Shown: piece after piece, positions 25,258 to 33,217 of the stretch
Layout of the letters: each line of letters begins with the position of its first letter
Numbering within the stretch: position 1 is the first letter of the stretch
DNA from: Vibrio sp. 99-70-13A1
Lineage (GTDB): Bacteria; Pseudomonadota; Gammaproteobacteria; Enterobacterales; Vibrionaceae
Direction of reading: 5' to 3'
Assembly (NCBI RefSeq): GCF_013114625.1
Contig: NZ_VTXD01000027.1
Coordinates: 1 to 64,000, forward strand
DNA length: 64,000 nucleotides
Notes under the pieces: generated by a model
Seen by the model: the letters and a program-made list of their open reading frames with translations, nothing else
Databases searched by the model: none
Told to the model about the DNA's origin: nothing
Position numbers and translations under genes: made by a program

Positions 25258-25667
25258 TAATATTTCCTTTTGTAGGGCTTTCTTTTTATTAGTGAATGAA
25301 GAATCATTTCTTAATTTGCGTGCAAGGTAACACCACAATACCCCTACTTTTTTGATGGAAATCAATTTGTGAAATCTATTAATCAAGCATTTACATTTAT
25401 ATCGAGCCGATCACCTTATAAGCCATTTTTATTGACAACTTTGTAATGCAACTTTTATGTGCATCAGTTCCGTATATGGTTATTTTTCGCTGTACTTTGA
25501 CCGGTAAAATCACCAAAAGTAAGCAAGTGCCCGATTGCGTGCCACTATTTGGTGCAACTCTTATCTCTACTAAGATCTTATCTATAATATTCAAATAGTT
25601 AGTTTTGGCTTGATGTTTGCTAATTATAAGTAACTAATTAAAAACATAACGTATAGAGGCTCTGATT
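25258..25667. other. intergenic region between ompW and glgC
   Basis: 410 bp carrying the divergent promoters of ompW and glgC. It is AT-rich; I see no hairpin, RNA gene or repeat. A 65-codon frame at 25397-25594 on the minus strand has no protein-like features and is rejected. Confidence 0.5.
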
Positions 25668-26888
25668 ATGCAAGATACATTAACCATTGTATTAGCAGGC
25701 GGTGTTGGCTCTCGCCTTTCACCACTTACGGACAACCGAGCGAAGCCTGCCGTTCCTTTTGGTGGAAAATATCGAATTATTGATTTCACCTTAGCGAACT
25801 GCTTGCATTCAGGGCTTCGTCAGATCTTAGTGTTAACCCAATATAAATCGCACTCTTTGCAGAAGCATTTACGTGATGGATGGTCTGTATTGAACCCAGA
25901 GCTGGGGGAGTTTATAACGAATGTACCGCCACAAATGAGAACAGGTGACAGCTGGTACAGCGGTACTGCCGATGCGATTTATCAAAACTTATATTTACTC
26001 TCTCGTAGCGATGCAAAACATGTTGTCGTCCTTTCTGGCGACCATATCTATCGTATGGATTACGCCCCAATGCTCGCACAACATAAGCATTCCAAAGCCG
26101 ACTTAACCGTGGCATGTATGGAAGTGTCTATTGATGAAGCCAAAGAGTTTGGCGTAATGGAAATAGACGACGCACAACAAATTAAGAATTTTTCAGAAAA
26201 GCCCAATTACCCAGCTTGTGTACCAAACAAACCGACTCGCAGCCTTGCATCTATGGGGATTTATATCTTCGATAAGGAAGTGTTAATGAGAGCACTGCTT
26301 GATGATGTAGAAGACGTTAACTCCAGCCACGATTTCGGTAAAGATGTGATACCAAAGCTAGTAGATAATCAAAGAGTTTACGCTTATAAGTTTGGTGATG
26401 AAGCAGGTCGCGTCACACAAGACACTTACTGGCGAGATGTGGGTACCATTGATTCTTACTACCAAGCCAATATGGATTTATTGAAGCCAATTTCTCCTAT
26501 TGATTTGTACCAACCAGATTGGGCAATTCGAACCTACGACCCTCAGCAACCACCGGCACGAACCGTTGCTTCCGTAGAAGGGAACCAAGGTATTTTCATC
26601 AACTCAATGATTGCAAATGGTGTGGTAATTGAAGGCGGTTCGGCTCAGAACTCTATCTTTTTCCCGAAAGTTAAAGTCAATAACGCCGCGATTGTGATCG
26701 ATAGCATTCTCTTTGAAGAAGTAGAAATCGGTAAGAATTGTCATATCCAAAACTGCATCATTGATAAGCACGTAAAAGTGCCAGATGGCACCATAATTGG
26801 TATTGATAACAAAGCCGACGCGAGGCGATTCCACATTTCAAAAAATGGTGTGATTGTCGTTCCATCTTTTTATGAGTTTGACTCTTAG
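25668..26888 (+). CDS. glgC: glucose-1-phosphate adenylyltransferase (ADP-glucose pyrophosphorylase)
   Basis: Enzyme of 406 residues that makes ADP-glucose from glucose 1-phosphate and ATP, the committed step of glycogen synthesis. Visible motifs are the nucleotide-binding loop LAGGVGSRLSPLTDNRAKPAVPFGGKYRIIDF (in pieces, residues 9-41), VVVLSGDHIYRMDY near 126, SEKP near 181 and a C-terminal left-handed beta-helix with isoleucine-rich repeats (about 310-385). It stands alone, not in a glgBXCAP cluster; vibrios commonly carry two glgC copies. Confidence 0.95.
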   Translation: MQDTLTIVLAGGVGSRLSPLTDNRAKPAVPFGGKYRIIDFTLANCLHSGLRQILVLTQYKSHSLQKHLRDGWSVLNPELGEFITNVPPQMRTGDSWYSGTADAIYQNLYLLSRSDAKHVVVLSGDHIYRMDYAPMLAQHKHSKADLTVACMEVSIDEAKEFGVMEIDDAQQIKNFSEKPNYPACVPNKPTRSLASMGIYIFDKEVLMRALLDDVEDVNSSHDFGKDVIPKLVDNQRVYAYKFGDEAGRVTQDTYWRDVGTIDSYYQANMDLLKPISPIDLYQPDWAIRTYDPQQPPARTVASVEGNQGIFINSMIANGVVIEGGSAQNSIFFPKVKVNNAAIVIDSILFEEVEIGKNCHIQNCIIDKHVKVPDGTIIGIDNKADARRFHISKNGVIVVPSFYEFDS

Positions 26889-27477
26889 AGTTTCAATTGG
26901 AGTGGAATGACTACAGAAAGCTAGCGAAAGATCTCTATTCCTAACTCAAATCATTCGCATCACTTCCAGATAAGAATAAGGGCAGAAAGCTACCTTTATT
27001 CAATCGGCTAACTGCGCTTAATTAGACAACCAGCACTTAATTAGACAACCTCAGGTAGCTCAATCACTTGGTGCGCAACCCCTCTAAAAGCAAAATAAAG
27101 CCACTACATGACTAGCAGATAACTTAACGCCTGCTAACCTTAAAATCTAACAGAGTTTTAAATGAACAAATCACCCACTAACAGAGGACGCTAAAGGTTA
27201 GGAAGTAAGACAAAATTAATGCCAGCAAAGGGGCGGAATCTTACAAAAAGCGTATTAAGAATAAGAAGAGAGACAATAAAATTTAGAATGGAGTTTTTTT
27301 GCGCAGTCATCGATTTGTCGAAACATAATATGCGCGCTAGTTACCCCATATTCAAGGGGCTCAATAGAGATTATTTGATAACATGGAAGTCAATCACACA
27401 TGTGTGAATACCTTCTTGGTCAAATTACCGCATCTTTGCTACGTTTAGGTTACACAGTCATTGGAAAGGTATGATTT
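26889..27477. other. intergenic region with direct and inverted repeats
   Basis: About 590 bp. It contains a 15-bp direct repeat CTTAATTAGACAACC (27017-27031 and 27036-27050), an 8-bp inverted pair AGCTACCT/AGGTAGCT (26988-26995 and 27053-27060) enclosing it, and a perfect 14-bp palindrome TCACACATGTGTGA (27394-27407) about 70 bp before the hpf-family start. No coding frame is convincing. Confidence 0.6.
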
Positions 27478-27834
27478 ATGAAAGTAAACGTTCAAACACA
27501 TCACGTATCAATTAACGACGACTCACGAAAAGAAATCGAAGGTAAGTTCGATAAAATAGCTAACCACTTTCCACAATTGATCAGTTGCGACATTATTATT
27601 ACGAAAGAACACAACCGACATCAGGTAGAAGTGTTCACAAACTACGAAGGTGTTCGAGTTTCAGCAAAATCAACTGACGATGTAATGTATCCAGCAATCG
27701 CTGCTTCACTGAAAAAACTTGAAGCGGGACTAAGCAACCGAAAAGGGCAATTAAAATCTGATTTACACGAGAAGCCAACTAGCACAAAACCAGAAATAGC
27801 TTCAGACATCATCCAAGAGATGAAACTCGTTTAA
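27478..27834 (+). CDS. hpf: ribosome hibernation factor, HPF/RaiA (S30AE) family
   Basis: Protein of 118 residues that starts MKVNVQTHHVSINDDSRKEIEGKFDKIANHF, followed by ITKEHNRHQVEVFTNYEGVRVSAKSTDDVMYPAIAASLKKLE-type segments (about residues 42-81). This is the S30AE fold that binds the decoding centre of idle 30S subunits. Length places it with short HPF/RaiA proteins rather than long HPF. It is far from the rpoN-ptsN neighbourhood where the canonical hpf sits, so it is probably an additional paralog. It has its own terminator. Confidence 0.88.
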   Translation: MKVNVQTHHVSINDDSRKEIEGKFDKIANHFPQLISCDIIITKEHNRHQVEVFTNYEGVRVSAKSTDDVMYPAIAASLKKLEAGLSNRKGQLKSDLHEKPTSTKPEIASDIIQEMKLV

Positions 27835-27857
27835 ACAGTATTGTTATAGATTCTAAG

Positions 27858-27881
27858 GGCCAGCATTTTGCTGGCCTTTTT
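27858..27881 (+). terminator. terminator after the hpf-family gene
   Basis: A perfect 8-bp stem, GGCCAGCA (27858-27865) with TGCTGGCC (27869-27876), has a 3-nt loop and a T-run. Confidence 0.9.
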
Positions 27882-27901
27882 CGTTGTGGCTCCGAGCTAA
27901 G

Positions 27902-27957
27902 ATAATCCAATAATCCAATAATCCAATAATCCAATAATCCAATAATCCATCTTAAAA
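27902..27957. repeat. seven perfect tandem copies of ATAATCCA
   Basis: An 8-bp unit is repeated seven times without error, 20 bp downstream of the hpf-family terminator. Confidence 0.97.
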
Positions 27958-28083
27958 TTAGTAACATCTAAACACGTAATACTAAAAATGCGATTTTATT
28001 AAAATCAAACACTCAAATCTCACTTGGGTCTTTCCAAATAAGTTTGTAATATCAACGACTCTTATCAATAAAATATGGATGTT

Positions 28084-28242
28084 ATGATGAAAAAATTCGC
28101 TTTAGTAATCTTTCTTGCTTCTCAACTGATGGCTTGTACAGAAGTGGGTAGCGAAGCTTGGTGCCAAGATATGAAAGACAAACCAAAAGGTGACTGGACA
28201 ACTAATGAAGCCACCGACTTCGCCAAGCATTGCATCTTCTAA
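28084..28242 (+). CDS. DUF3012-family small lipoprotein
   Basis: A 52-residue protein with a lipoprotein signal (hydrophobic residues 5-16, lipobox LMAC with cysteine at 18). A short mature part follows: TEVGSEAWCQDMKDKPKGDW and then TNEATDFAKHCIF. The EVGSExWCxxMxxKPKGDW pattern and terminal HC(I/L)F are what I remember of the DUF3012 family. Two cysteines could form a periplasmic disulfide. The start may be ATG 28084 or 28087. It is short and easily missed; the function is unknown. Confidence 0.82.
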   Translation: MMKKFALVIFLASQLMACTEVGSEAWCQDMKDKPKGDWTTNEATDFAKHCIF

Positions 28243-28314
28243 ACCAAACCTTTTGATAATAGCGCCTTAATTACATTAACGGGCTTAAGCATGAAAGTAG
28301 GCAGGAAAGTAAGT

Positions 28315-29103
28315 ATGGAAGAACAACTTCACGCACAGTGGAAAGACATCAACTGGGTATTCACCGATGTCGATGACACCCTAACCTGGCAAGGCGCTTT
28401 ACCACCTGAGACATTAATTGCGCTTCAGAAGCTGCGAGACAACGGAATTAAAGTCGTCGCGGTAACAGGGGCGTGTGCAGGCTGGTGTGATCACATCGCG
28501 CAGCTTTGGCCTGTTGATGCGGTACTTGGAGAAAATGGGGCTTTTTTACTTAAAAAGGAATCAGGTTCACTGAAGATAAGCACTAACCTTCCACTCACCG
28601 ATATCAGAGCAAACCAAGCTAAGCTGAAACAACAAATTGAAGCTATTCTTACCCACTACCCAGAGCTATCGCTCACATTAGATCAAGAATACCGTCTATG
28701 TGAAGTGGCGATTGATATTGGGCAGAACTGTGAGCCTGTTGATCAAAAAATAGTACAAGCGGTACTGAAAGAAATCCATGCATTAGGTGCTCACGCAACC
28801 GCCAGTTCTATTCACATTAACGCTTGGTATGGTGACCACTCCAAGAGGAATGCAGTTCATCAGTTTTTGGAAGAACAAGGATTTTCAGAAGAAGATATTC
28901 ACCAGCATACCTGCTATGTGGGCGACTCTATGAATGATCAGCAGATGTTTGAATCTTTGCCTCTCACCGTTGGTGTAGCGAACATTCGGCACTATTGGGA
29001 TAAGTTAGATCACCACCCTAGCCTCGTTATGTCCAAACCGGGTGGATATGGTTTTGCAGAATTTACCGAAAAGCTGCTTGCGATTAAAAAGCCTCTGACT
29101 TAA
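28315..29103 (+). CDS. HAD-superfamily phosphatase (Cof/IIB type)
   Basis: Protein of about 262 residues. HAD motif I is FTDVDDTLTWQG (about residues 16-27), motif II VVAVTGACAGW, and motif III/IV HSKRNAVHQFLEE with YVGDSMNDQQMF near 212. The cap lies between motifs II and III, as in type IIB enzymes such as Cof, mannosyl-3-phosphoglycerate or sucrose-phosphate phosphatases. The substrate is unknown. I favour ATG 28315 after AGGAAAG; ATG 28291 in the same frame would add eight residues. A degenerate repeat includes its stop codon. Confidence 0.85.
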   Translation: MEEQLHAQWKDINWVFTDVDDTLTWQGALPPETLIALQKLRDNGIKVVAVTGACAGWCDHIAQLWPVDAVLGENGAFLLKKESGSLKISTNLPLTDIRANQAKLKQQIEAILTHYPELSLTLDQEYRLCEVAIDIGQNCEPVDQKIVQAVLKEIHALGAHATASSIHINAWYGDHSKRNAVHQFLEEQGFSEEDIHQHTCYVGDSMNDQQMFESLPLTVGVANIRHYWDKLDHHPSLVMSKPGGYGFAEFTEKLLAIKKPLT

Positions 29104-29155
29104 AGGCCTGATACATGCAAAGACCTCTCACTTATAAATGACCTCACACTTAAAA
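29092..29155. repeat. three degenerate copies of CCTCTCACTTAAAA, the first including a stop codon
   Basis: CCTCTGACTTAAA (29092-29104, containing the HAD gene's TAA), CCTCTCACTTATAAA (29124-29138) and CCTCACACTTAAAA (29142-29155) are clearly related. Confidence 0.7.
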
Positions 29156-29172
29156 GATAAAGCTAGAAGCAT

Positions 29173-29216
29173 AAAAAAACGACCACTAGGTTGACCGAAA
29201 GAACCTAGGGTCGTTT
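29173..29216 (-). terminator. terminator of the phnDCEE operon
   Basis: A stem of about 15 bp with one bulged base (AAACGACC-CTAGGTT against AACCTAG-GGTCGTTT), read leftward, is followed by a run of seven T. It may also serve the convergent HAD gene. Confidence 0.85.
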
Positions 29217-29273
29217 AAGCTTTAAAGTGTCACTTTAAGCTCTAAACTGTATGAATTGAATTTAACTCAATGA

Positions 29274-30077
29274 CTAAATGAGCTTGTTACGAATATGGAT
29301 TACTACGGCTTCAGCAATAATCACTACGGCAAAAATACTCACTAACACCATAGATACTTTCTGCCATTCAAATAGGTTTTGAGCATCATTAAGAATAACG
29401 CCAATGCCACCCGCTCCCACTAGCCCTAACACTGCCGACTCTCGTACATTGATATCCCAACGGAATAAAACAATAGAGTAAAAAGCTGGCATCACTTGAG
29501 GCCAATACCCTTTAAGTAAAATGCTCATCCAAGAAGCGCCTGTCGCTTTCAACGCTTCAATTGGTCCCATGTTCACTTCAGCAATGGCTTCCGCTAACAG
29601 CTTCCCTACAAAGCCGATACTGCGAATGGCAATCGCCATAATGCCTGCAAGAACACCAGGGCCAAACAGTGCAATAAACAAGAGCGCCCACACTAATGAA
29701 TTCACAGAACGAGAAGACACAAGAAAGAATTGAGCAACCCAATTTAATGCTTTATTAGGCGTAATATTTGGCGCATTAAGTAACGCCAACGGAATGGCAA
29801 AAACCAAGGTAAACAAAGTACCTAACGTGGCGATATGCAAGGTTTCAATCATCGCCGCATGAATGGACTCTGGGTAGAATGCGTAATCAAGCGGCACCAT
29901 GCGTTCAAACATATCTGCAAACTGGGCTGGAGCGTCATACAAGAACTCAGGAATCACTTCCACCGTCTGCCAAGACCACACAATCGCGCACACTAAGCTT
30001 AAATAAATTGCAAACCGAGCGATACGCTCATTAAACGTAAAGCGTTGCCATTCTTTATCAATCGTAGCCGTTGTCAT
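29274..30077 (-). CDS. phnE: phosphonate-type ABC transporter permease PhnE (second copy)
   Basis: Inner-membrane permease of 267 residues with about six spans and the permease coupling motif near EALKATGASWMSILLKGYWPQVMPAF (in pieces, about residues 165-190). RWDINVRESAVLGLVGAGGIG follows, diagnostic of PhnE. It starts on the last base of the preceding phnE (TAATG junction), so the two permeases are translationally coupled and presumably form a heterodimer. It is the last gene of the operon. Confidence 0.92.
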   Translation of the reverse strand: MTTATIDKEWQRFTFNERIARFAIYLSLVCAIVWSWQTVEVIPEFLYDAPAQFADMFERMVPLDYAFYPESIHAAMIETLHIATLGTLFTLVFAIPLALLNAPNITPNKALNWVAQFFLVSSRSVNSLVWALLFIALFGPGVLAGIMAIAIRSIGFVGKLLAEAIAEVNMGPIEALKATGASWMSILLKGYWPQVMPAFYSIVLFRWDINVRESAVLGLVGAGGIGVILNDAQNLFEWQKVSMVLVSIFAVVIIAEAVVIHIRNKLI

Positions 30078-30913
30078 TAGAAGACTCTCCTAACAATATT
30101 TGAAAGAAATTCACCGACAAGAATCAATGCGATTATGGTCATCAATATAGCCGCAACAAAATCGTAATCGAAACGCTGGAATGCCGAGAAAAGTGTGCCA
30201 CCTAAACCGCCAGCACCGACAATTCCGACCATCGTAGAATTACGTAAATTCGAATCTAACTGGTAACTTGCAAAACCAATGAAGCGGGTAAACACTTGTG
30301 GCATAACAGCATATAGAATCACGCTAGCAAAACTTGCCCCTGTTGCTTTTATCGCTTCCACAGGCTTAAACGATATTTCCTCAATAGCTTCTGCGAACAA
30401 CTTGGCGATGAAACCAATGGAAGCAAAAACCAAGGTTAGGATGCCAGCCAAAGCGCCAAAGCCTACCGCTTTCACGAATAAGATCGCGATAATCACCGGG
30501 TGAAAAGAACGACACAAAGCGATGAAGCAACGTATTGGTGTTGAAACAATTGAAGGCATCATATTCCTTGCGGCAAGCAAGCCTAAAAACAGTGAAATCA
30601 CAATGCCAAAGAAGCTCGAGATGATCGCGATCTGCAAACTCTCAGCTAATCCGCTCAGCAGCAAACTGGTGCGAGAAAAATCTGGCGGGAACATCCTTGC
30701 AAGTAAGCGCTCGCTTTCGCCAAACCCAATAATAAGTCGGTCAAGCGTTAAACCTAATGTAGAAAAGCTATAAAACAGATACGCCACAATCGCAGCCATA
30801 ATCGCTCTATTCGTCCACGACGTTTTGAAAGGGTTTTCCCTATTAACAGATTGGCTTGAAGAATGCGTACTTGATGAGTTCTGAACAGAACCATCTTGGG
30901 TTAATCCAGCCAT
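30077..30913 (-). CDS. phnE: phosphonate-type ABC transporter permease PhnE (first copy)
   Basis: Permease of 278 residues with a Ser/Gln-rich cytosolic N-terminus (about 1-28) and six spans. The EAIKATGASFASVILYAVMPQV motif (in pieces, near 185) is the cytosolic coupling helix. YQLDSNLRNSTMVGIVGAGGLGGTL-type sequence follows. It overlaps phnC by 13 bp and phnE2 by one base. It pairs with the second PhnE to form the pore. Confidence 0.92.
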   Translation of the reverse strand: MAGLTQDGSVQNSSSTHSSSQSVNRENPFKTSWTNRAIMAAIVAYLFYSFSTLGLTLDRLIIGFGESERLLARMFPPDFSRTSLLLSGLAESLQIAIISSFFGIVISLFLGLLAARNMMPSIVSTPIRCFIALCRSFHPVIIAILFVKAVGFGALAGILTLVFASIGFIAKLFAEAIEEISFKPVEAIKATGASFASVILYAVMPQVFTRFIGFASYQLDSNLRNSTMVGIVGAGGLGGTLFSAFQRFDYDFVAAILMTIIALILVGEFLSNIVRRVF

Positions 30914-31671
30914 GATTCACCCCCATAAATGATTTTTAGATCATCTTCTGAGATCCCTTCAGGGCTACCATCGTAGTGAACTTTACCATTACACATTCCA
31001 ATGATGCGTTTCGCGTAACGTTTCGCTAAGTTCACATCATGAATGTTAACCAGGACTGGAATGTTTTTCTGCTCAGCGAAGGTTTCCATTAGCTCCATGA
31101 TCTCAACCGCTGTTTTAGGGTCAAGTGAAGACGTGGGTTCATCCGCTAACAATATATATGGGTCTTGCATGACCGCACGAGCGATACCGACACGTTGTCT
31201 TTGTCCGCCAGACAAACTATCCGCTCGTTGGTTCGCGAAATCTTGTAAACCGACAAATTCGAGTAGCTCAAAGGCTTTATTTAAATCTTCAGTTGAGTAG
31301 TTTCGACGCCATGCATTCCACGCCGACATGTAACCTAAACGCCCGCTTAATACGTTTTCGATGACGGTTAAGCGCTCAACTAGATTGTATTCTTGAAACA
31401 CCATGCCGATATGGCGACGCTGCATTCGAAGCGCTTGCCCTTTTAGTTGAGTAAGGTCAGCACCATCAAATATGATTTCGCCTTTGCTCGGATCATTAAG
31501 GCGGTTGATACAACGTAGAAGCGTACTTTTACCTGTGCCTGATGGACCGATAATGGCAATGATACCCGGCGCATCAATATCAATATTAATGCCTTTAAGA
31601 ATCGGCTTACCTGCCACATATTCATGAAACAGGTTATTAATCTTTATTCCTTCATAGCTTGCGACAGCCAT
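30901..31671 (-). CDS. phnC: phosphonate-type ABC transporter ATPase
   Basis: ATPase of 256 residues: Walker A GPSGTGKST near 43, Q-loop VFQEYNLVERLTVIENVL, signature LSGGQRQRVGIARAVMQ near 153, Walker B ILLADEPTSSLDP and switch histidine INIHDV-type (VNIHDVNLAKRYAKRIIGM). The sequence around VFQEYNLVERLTVIENVLSGRLG is typical of PhnC. It energises the two PhnE permeases. The gene is separated from phnD by 218 bp containing a stable hairpin, which probably lets phnD be expressed at a higher level. Confidence 0.94.
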   Translation of the reverse strand: MAVASYEGIKINNLFHEYVAGKPILKGINIDIDAPGIIAIIGPSGTGKSTLLRCINRLNDPSKGEIIFDGADLTQLKGQALRMQRRHIGMVFQEYNLVERLTVIENVLSGRLGYMSAWNAWRRNYSTEDLNKAFELLEFVGLQDFANQRADSLSGGQRQRVGIARAVMQDPYILLADEPTSSLDPKTAVEIMELMETFAEQKNIPVLVNIHDVNLAKRYAKRIIGMCNGKVHYDGSPEGISEDDLKIIYGGESWLD

Positions 31672-31701
31672 ACTGCATTTCCTTGTGCAAAATTTAAGAT
31701 G

Positions 31702-31730
31702 ATCTATGCCCTACCCGTGAGGGCATAGAT
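31702..31730 (-). other. intercistronic hairpin between phnD and phnC
   Basis: A perfect 11-bp stem, ATCTATGCCCT (31702-31712) with AGGGCATAGAT (31720-31730), has a 7-nt loop and no T-run. In binding-protein operons such hairpins usually protect the upstream mRNA from 3' decay and reduce downstream expression; that role is inferred here. Confidence 0.6.
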
Positions 31731-31889
31731 TTAAAATGCGCTTATCAATTGGATAAGCTAAAGAGGTAAAATGTGATTATTGTTTAGTGAAGCGTGTAAC
31801 CTGTAACTAGTGAAAGCTATTCGTAAGCAGTTATTGATAAATCGTTATCTAGTAACGCTCTCCAATAACAATCACTAGTTAATGAGGCG

Positions 31890-32936
31890 CTACTGGCTAG
31901 CCGCTTGTTTTGCTAACGCCGCTGCTTTTTTCTTCGCACGCTTCGCTGCATCTTTCTCTGCTAGCTTCTTCAGACCCGTTTTTGTGTAAGCCGTACCGGT
32001 TGCGTGTGCAATATCACGAATGACATCCCATTCTTCTTGGTATGAAATTGGAGAGAATCGGTCTGCCCCTTTGAATGAAGAACTCATTTCTTCAGTAAAG
32101 CGGTAACTGAAGAACGCTTCTTCAATCTTCTCAACCAATTCTGGTTTTAGGTTGTAAGCATAACCAAATGCAGAGGTAGGGAAGCGGGGGCTGCGGTAAA
32201 TAATTTTTAGCTCTGAATCATCAACTCGTCCTGCTGCCACCATGCGATCATAGACATCTGATGCCACGGGTGCTGCATCATAATCCCCATTGAACACGCC
32301 TAGAATTGATTGGTCGTGCTTACCTGAGTAAAGTACTTTGTAGTCTTCATCTGGCACTAAGCCTTTCGCAGGGAATAAAGCTCGTGGGGCAAGGTTACCA
32401 GAGTTGGAAGAAGCAGAAGTATGCGCAACCTTTTTGCCTTTCAAGTCAGCCATAGTATTAATACCGCTGTCTTTACGAACAATAGTGATTAAGTTATAGC
32501 CTTGGAAACCTGATTCATCACCTTTCACAGCGATTGGTACGTAACCCGCTAAGTTAACGGCATAGCCTGTAGGACCTGTAGAGAATCCAGCAACATGAAG
32601 TCGACCTGAACGCATTGCTTCAACTTGAGCTGAATTAGAGTGAACCGTGTAGTAAATAACGCGCTTACCAGTAATCTTGCTCAAGTGAGCTTGGAAATCA
32701 GCAAACGCATCTTTATACAAAGCCGGGTCTTCTACTGGTGTATAGGTAAACACAAGCGTACTTGGATCATTCCATTCATCAGGATTCTTTGGTGAGTCGG
32801 CAACCAAGTCTTGGTTTTCATCACAGTATCTATCGTCTAACACACCACGGCTAGAGCAGTCGCTTGCCATAGCCATTGATGGAAGCAGTAATGAGCTAGC
32901 GATTAACAGTCCTTTAACACTGATTTTCATATTCAA
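31890..32936 (-). CDS. phnD: phosphonate/organophosphate-binding protein PhnD-like
   Basis: Periplasmic binding protein of 348 residues with signal peptide (about 1-24, MASD cleavage region). The PhnD pattern follows: VFTYTPVEDPALYKDAF near 63, GRLHVAGFSTGPTGYAVN near 111, LKGKKVAHTSASSNSGNLAPRALF near 166 and SGKHDQSILGVFNGDYDAAPVASDVY near 204. The unusual feature is a lysine/alanine-rich tail (about residues 325-348). The ligand could be a phosphonate or a phosphate ester; no C-P bond-cleaving enzyme is encoded nearby. A sigma-54 promoter lies about 40 bp upstream, with two activator-like sites beyond. Confidence 0.9.
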   Translation of the reverse strand: MNMKISVKGLLIASSLLLPSMAMASDCSSRGVLDDRYCDENQDLVADSPKNPDEWNDPSTLVFTYTPVEDPALYKDAFADFQAHLSKITGKRVIYYTVHSNSAQVEAMRSGRLHVAGFSTGPTGYAVNLAGYVPIAVKGDESGFQGYNLITIVRKDSGINTMADLKGKKVAHTSASSNSGNLAPRALFPAKGLVPDEDYKVLYSGKHDQSILGVFNGDYDAAPVASDVYDRMVAAGRVDDSELKIIYRSPRFPTSAFGYAYNLKPELVEKIEEAFFSYRFTEEMSSSFKGADRFSPISYQEEWDVIRDIAHATGTAYTKTGLKKLAEKDAAKRAKKKAAALAKQAASQ

Positions 32937-32973
32937 ACCTTATTTTACTTATTGTTGAAAGTCGAATTCACTA

Positions 32974-32990
32974 TTGCACCCTTCATGCCA
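32974..32990 (-). promoter_or_regulatory. sigma-54 promoter of phnD
   Basis: On the minus strand, TGGCATGAAGGGTGCAA fits the -24/-12 consensus TGGCACG-N4-TTGCA. The GG and GC are exactly 10 bp apart, with 10 of 12 defined positions matching. The predicted start of transcription is near 32964, about 28 bp before the phnD ATG. Confidence 0.82.
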
Positions 32991-33050
32991 GAAAAATAAT
33001 TATTACTTTTCAATAACTTAAAATGAACAACTAAAACATCACTCTGGTAT

Positions 33051-33066
33051 GAGTCATAAGTGTCCA
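33051..33066. promoter_or_regulatory. activator-like site 1 upstream of phnD
   Basis: GAGTCATAAGTGTCCA, an imperfect palindrome of the form GGGTCA-N4-TGTCCC. It is centred about 82 bp upstream of the phnD -12 element. Confidence 0.6.
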
Positions 33067-33084
33067 AAGGTATCTAGTTAGTTT

Positions 33085-33100
33085 GGGTCATTTTTGTCCC
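33085..33100. promoter_or_regulatory. activator-like site 2 upstream of phnD
   Basis: GGGTCATTTTTGTCCC, the best copy of the GGGTCA-N4-TGTCCC palindrome (one mismatched pair). It lies 34 bp from site 1 and about 116 bp from the -12 element. Confidence 0.65.
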
Positions 33101-33127
33101 TTAGTTTCCCACACAAATATCACAAAC

Positions 33128-33152
33128 AAAAAAAGAGCCCGAAGGCTCTTTT
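33128..33152 (-). terminator. terminator of the phosphodiesterase gene
   Basis: A 9-bp stem, AAAAGAGCC (33131-33139) with GGCTCTTTT (33144-33152), has a CGAA tetraloop. Read leftward it is followed by a T-run. Confidence 0.85.
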
Positions 33153-33217
33153 CAAGATAACTAACCGCTTGTACTTACATCAATACTTGCAAGTAACACA
33201 TGAATAGTAAATATTAA

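Noticed and set aside
25397..25594. 65-codon frame between ompW and glgC on the minus strand
   Set aside because: No ribosome binding site of note and no recognisable features; the space is needed for two divergent promoters.
27219..27407. 62-codon frame upstream of the hpf-family gene
   Set aside because: Composition is basic and irregular, with no domain, signal or span, and it runs into the palindrome of the hpf-family control region.
27902..27957. Regular repeats considered as a CRISPR array
   Set aside because: Units are contiguous 8-bp copies with no spacers. The same holds for the arrays at 2083 and 34707.
33051..33100. TGTCC/GTCAT elements considered as Pho boxes
   Set aside because: The 11-bp periodicity of TGTCA repeats is absent. 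The elements fit a spaced palindrome upstream of a sigma-54 promoter much better.
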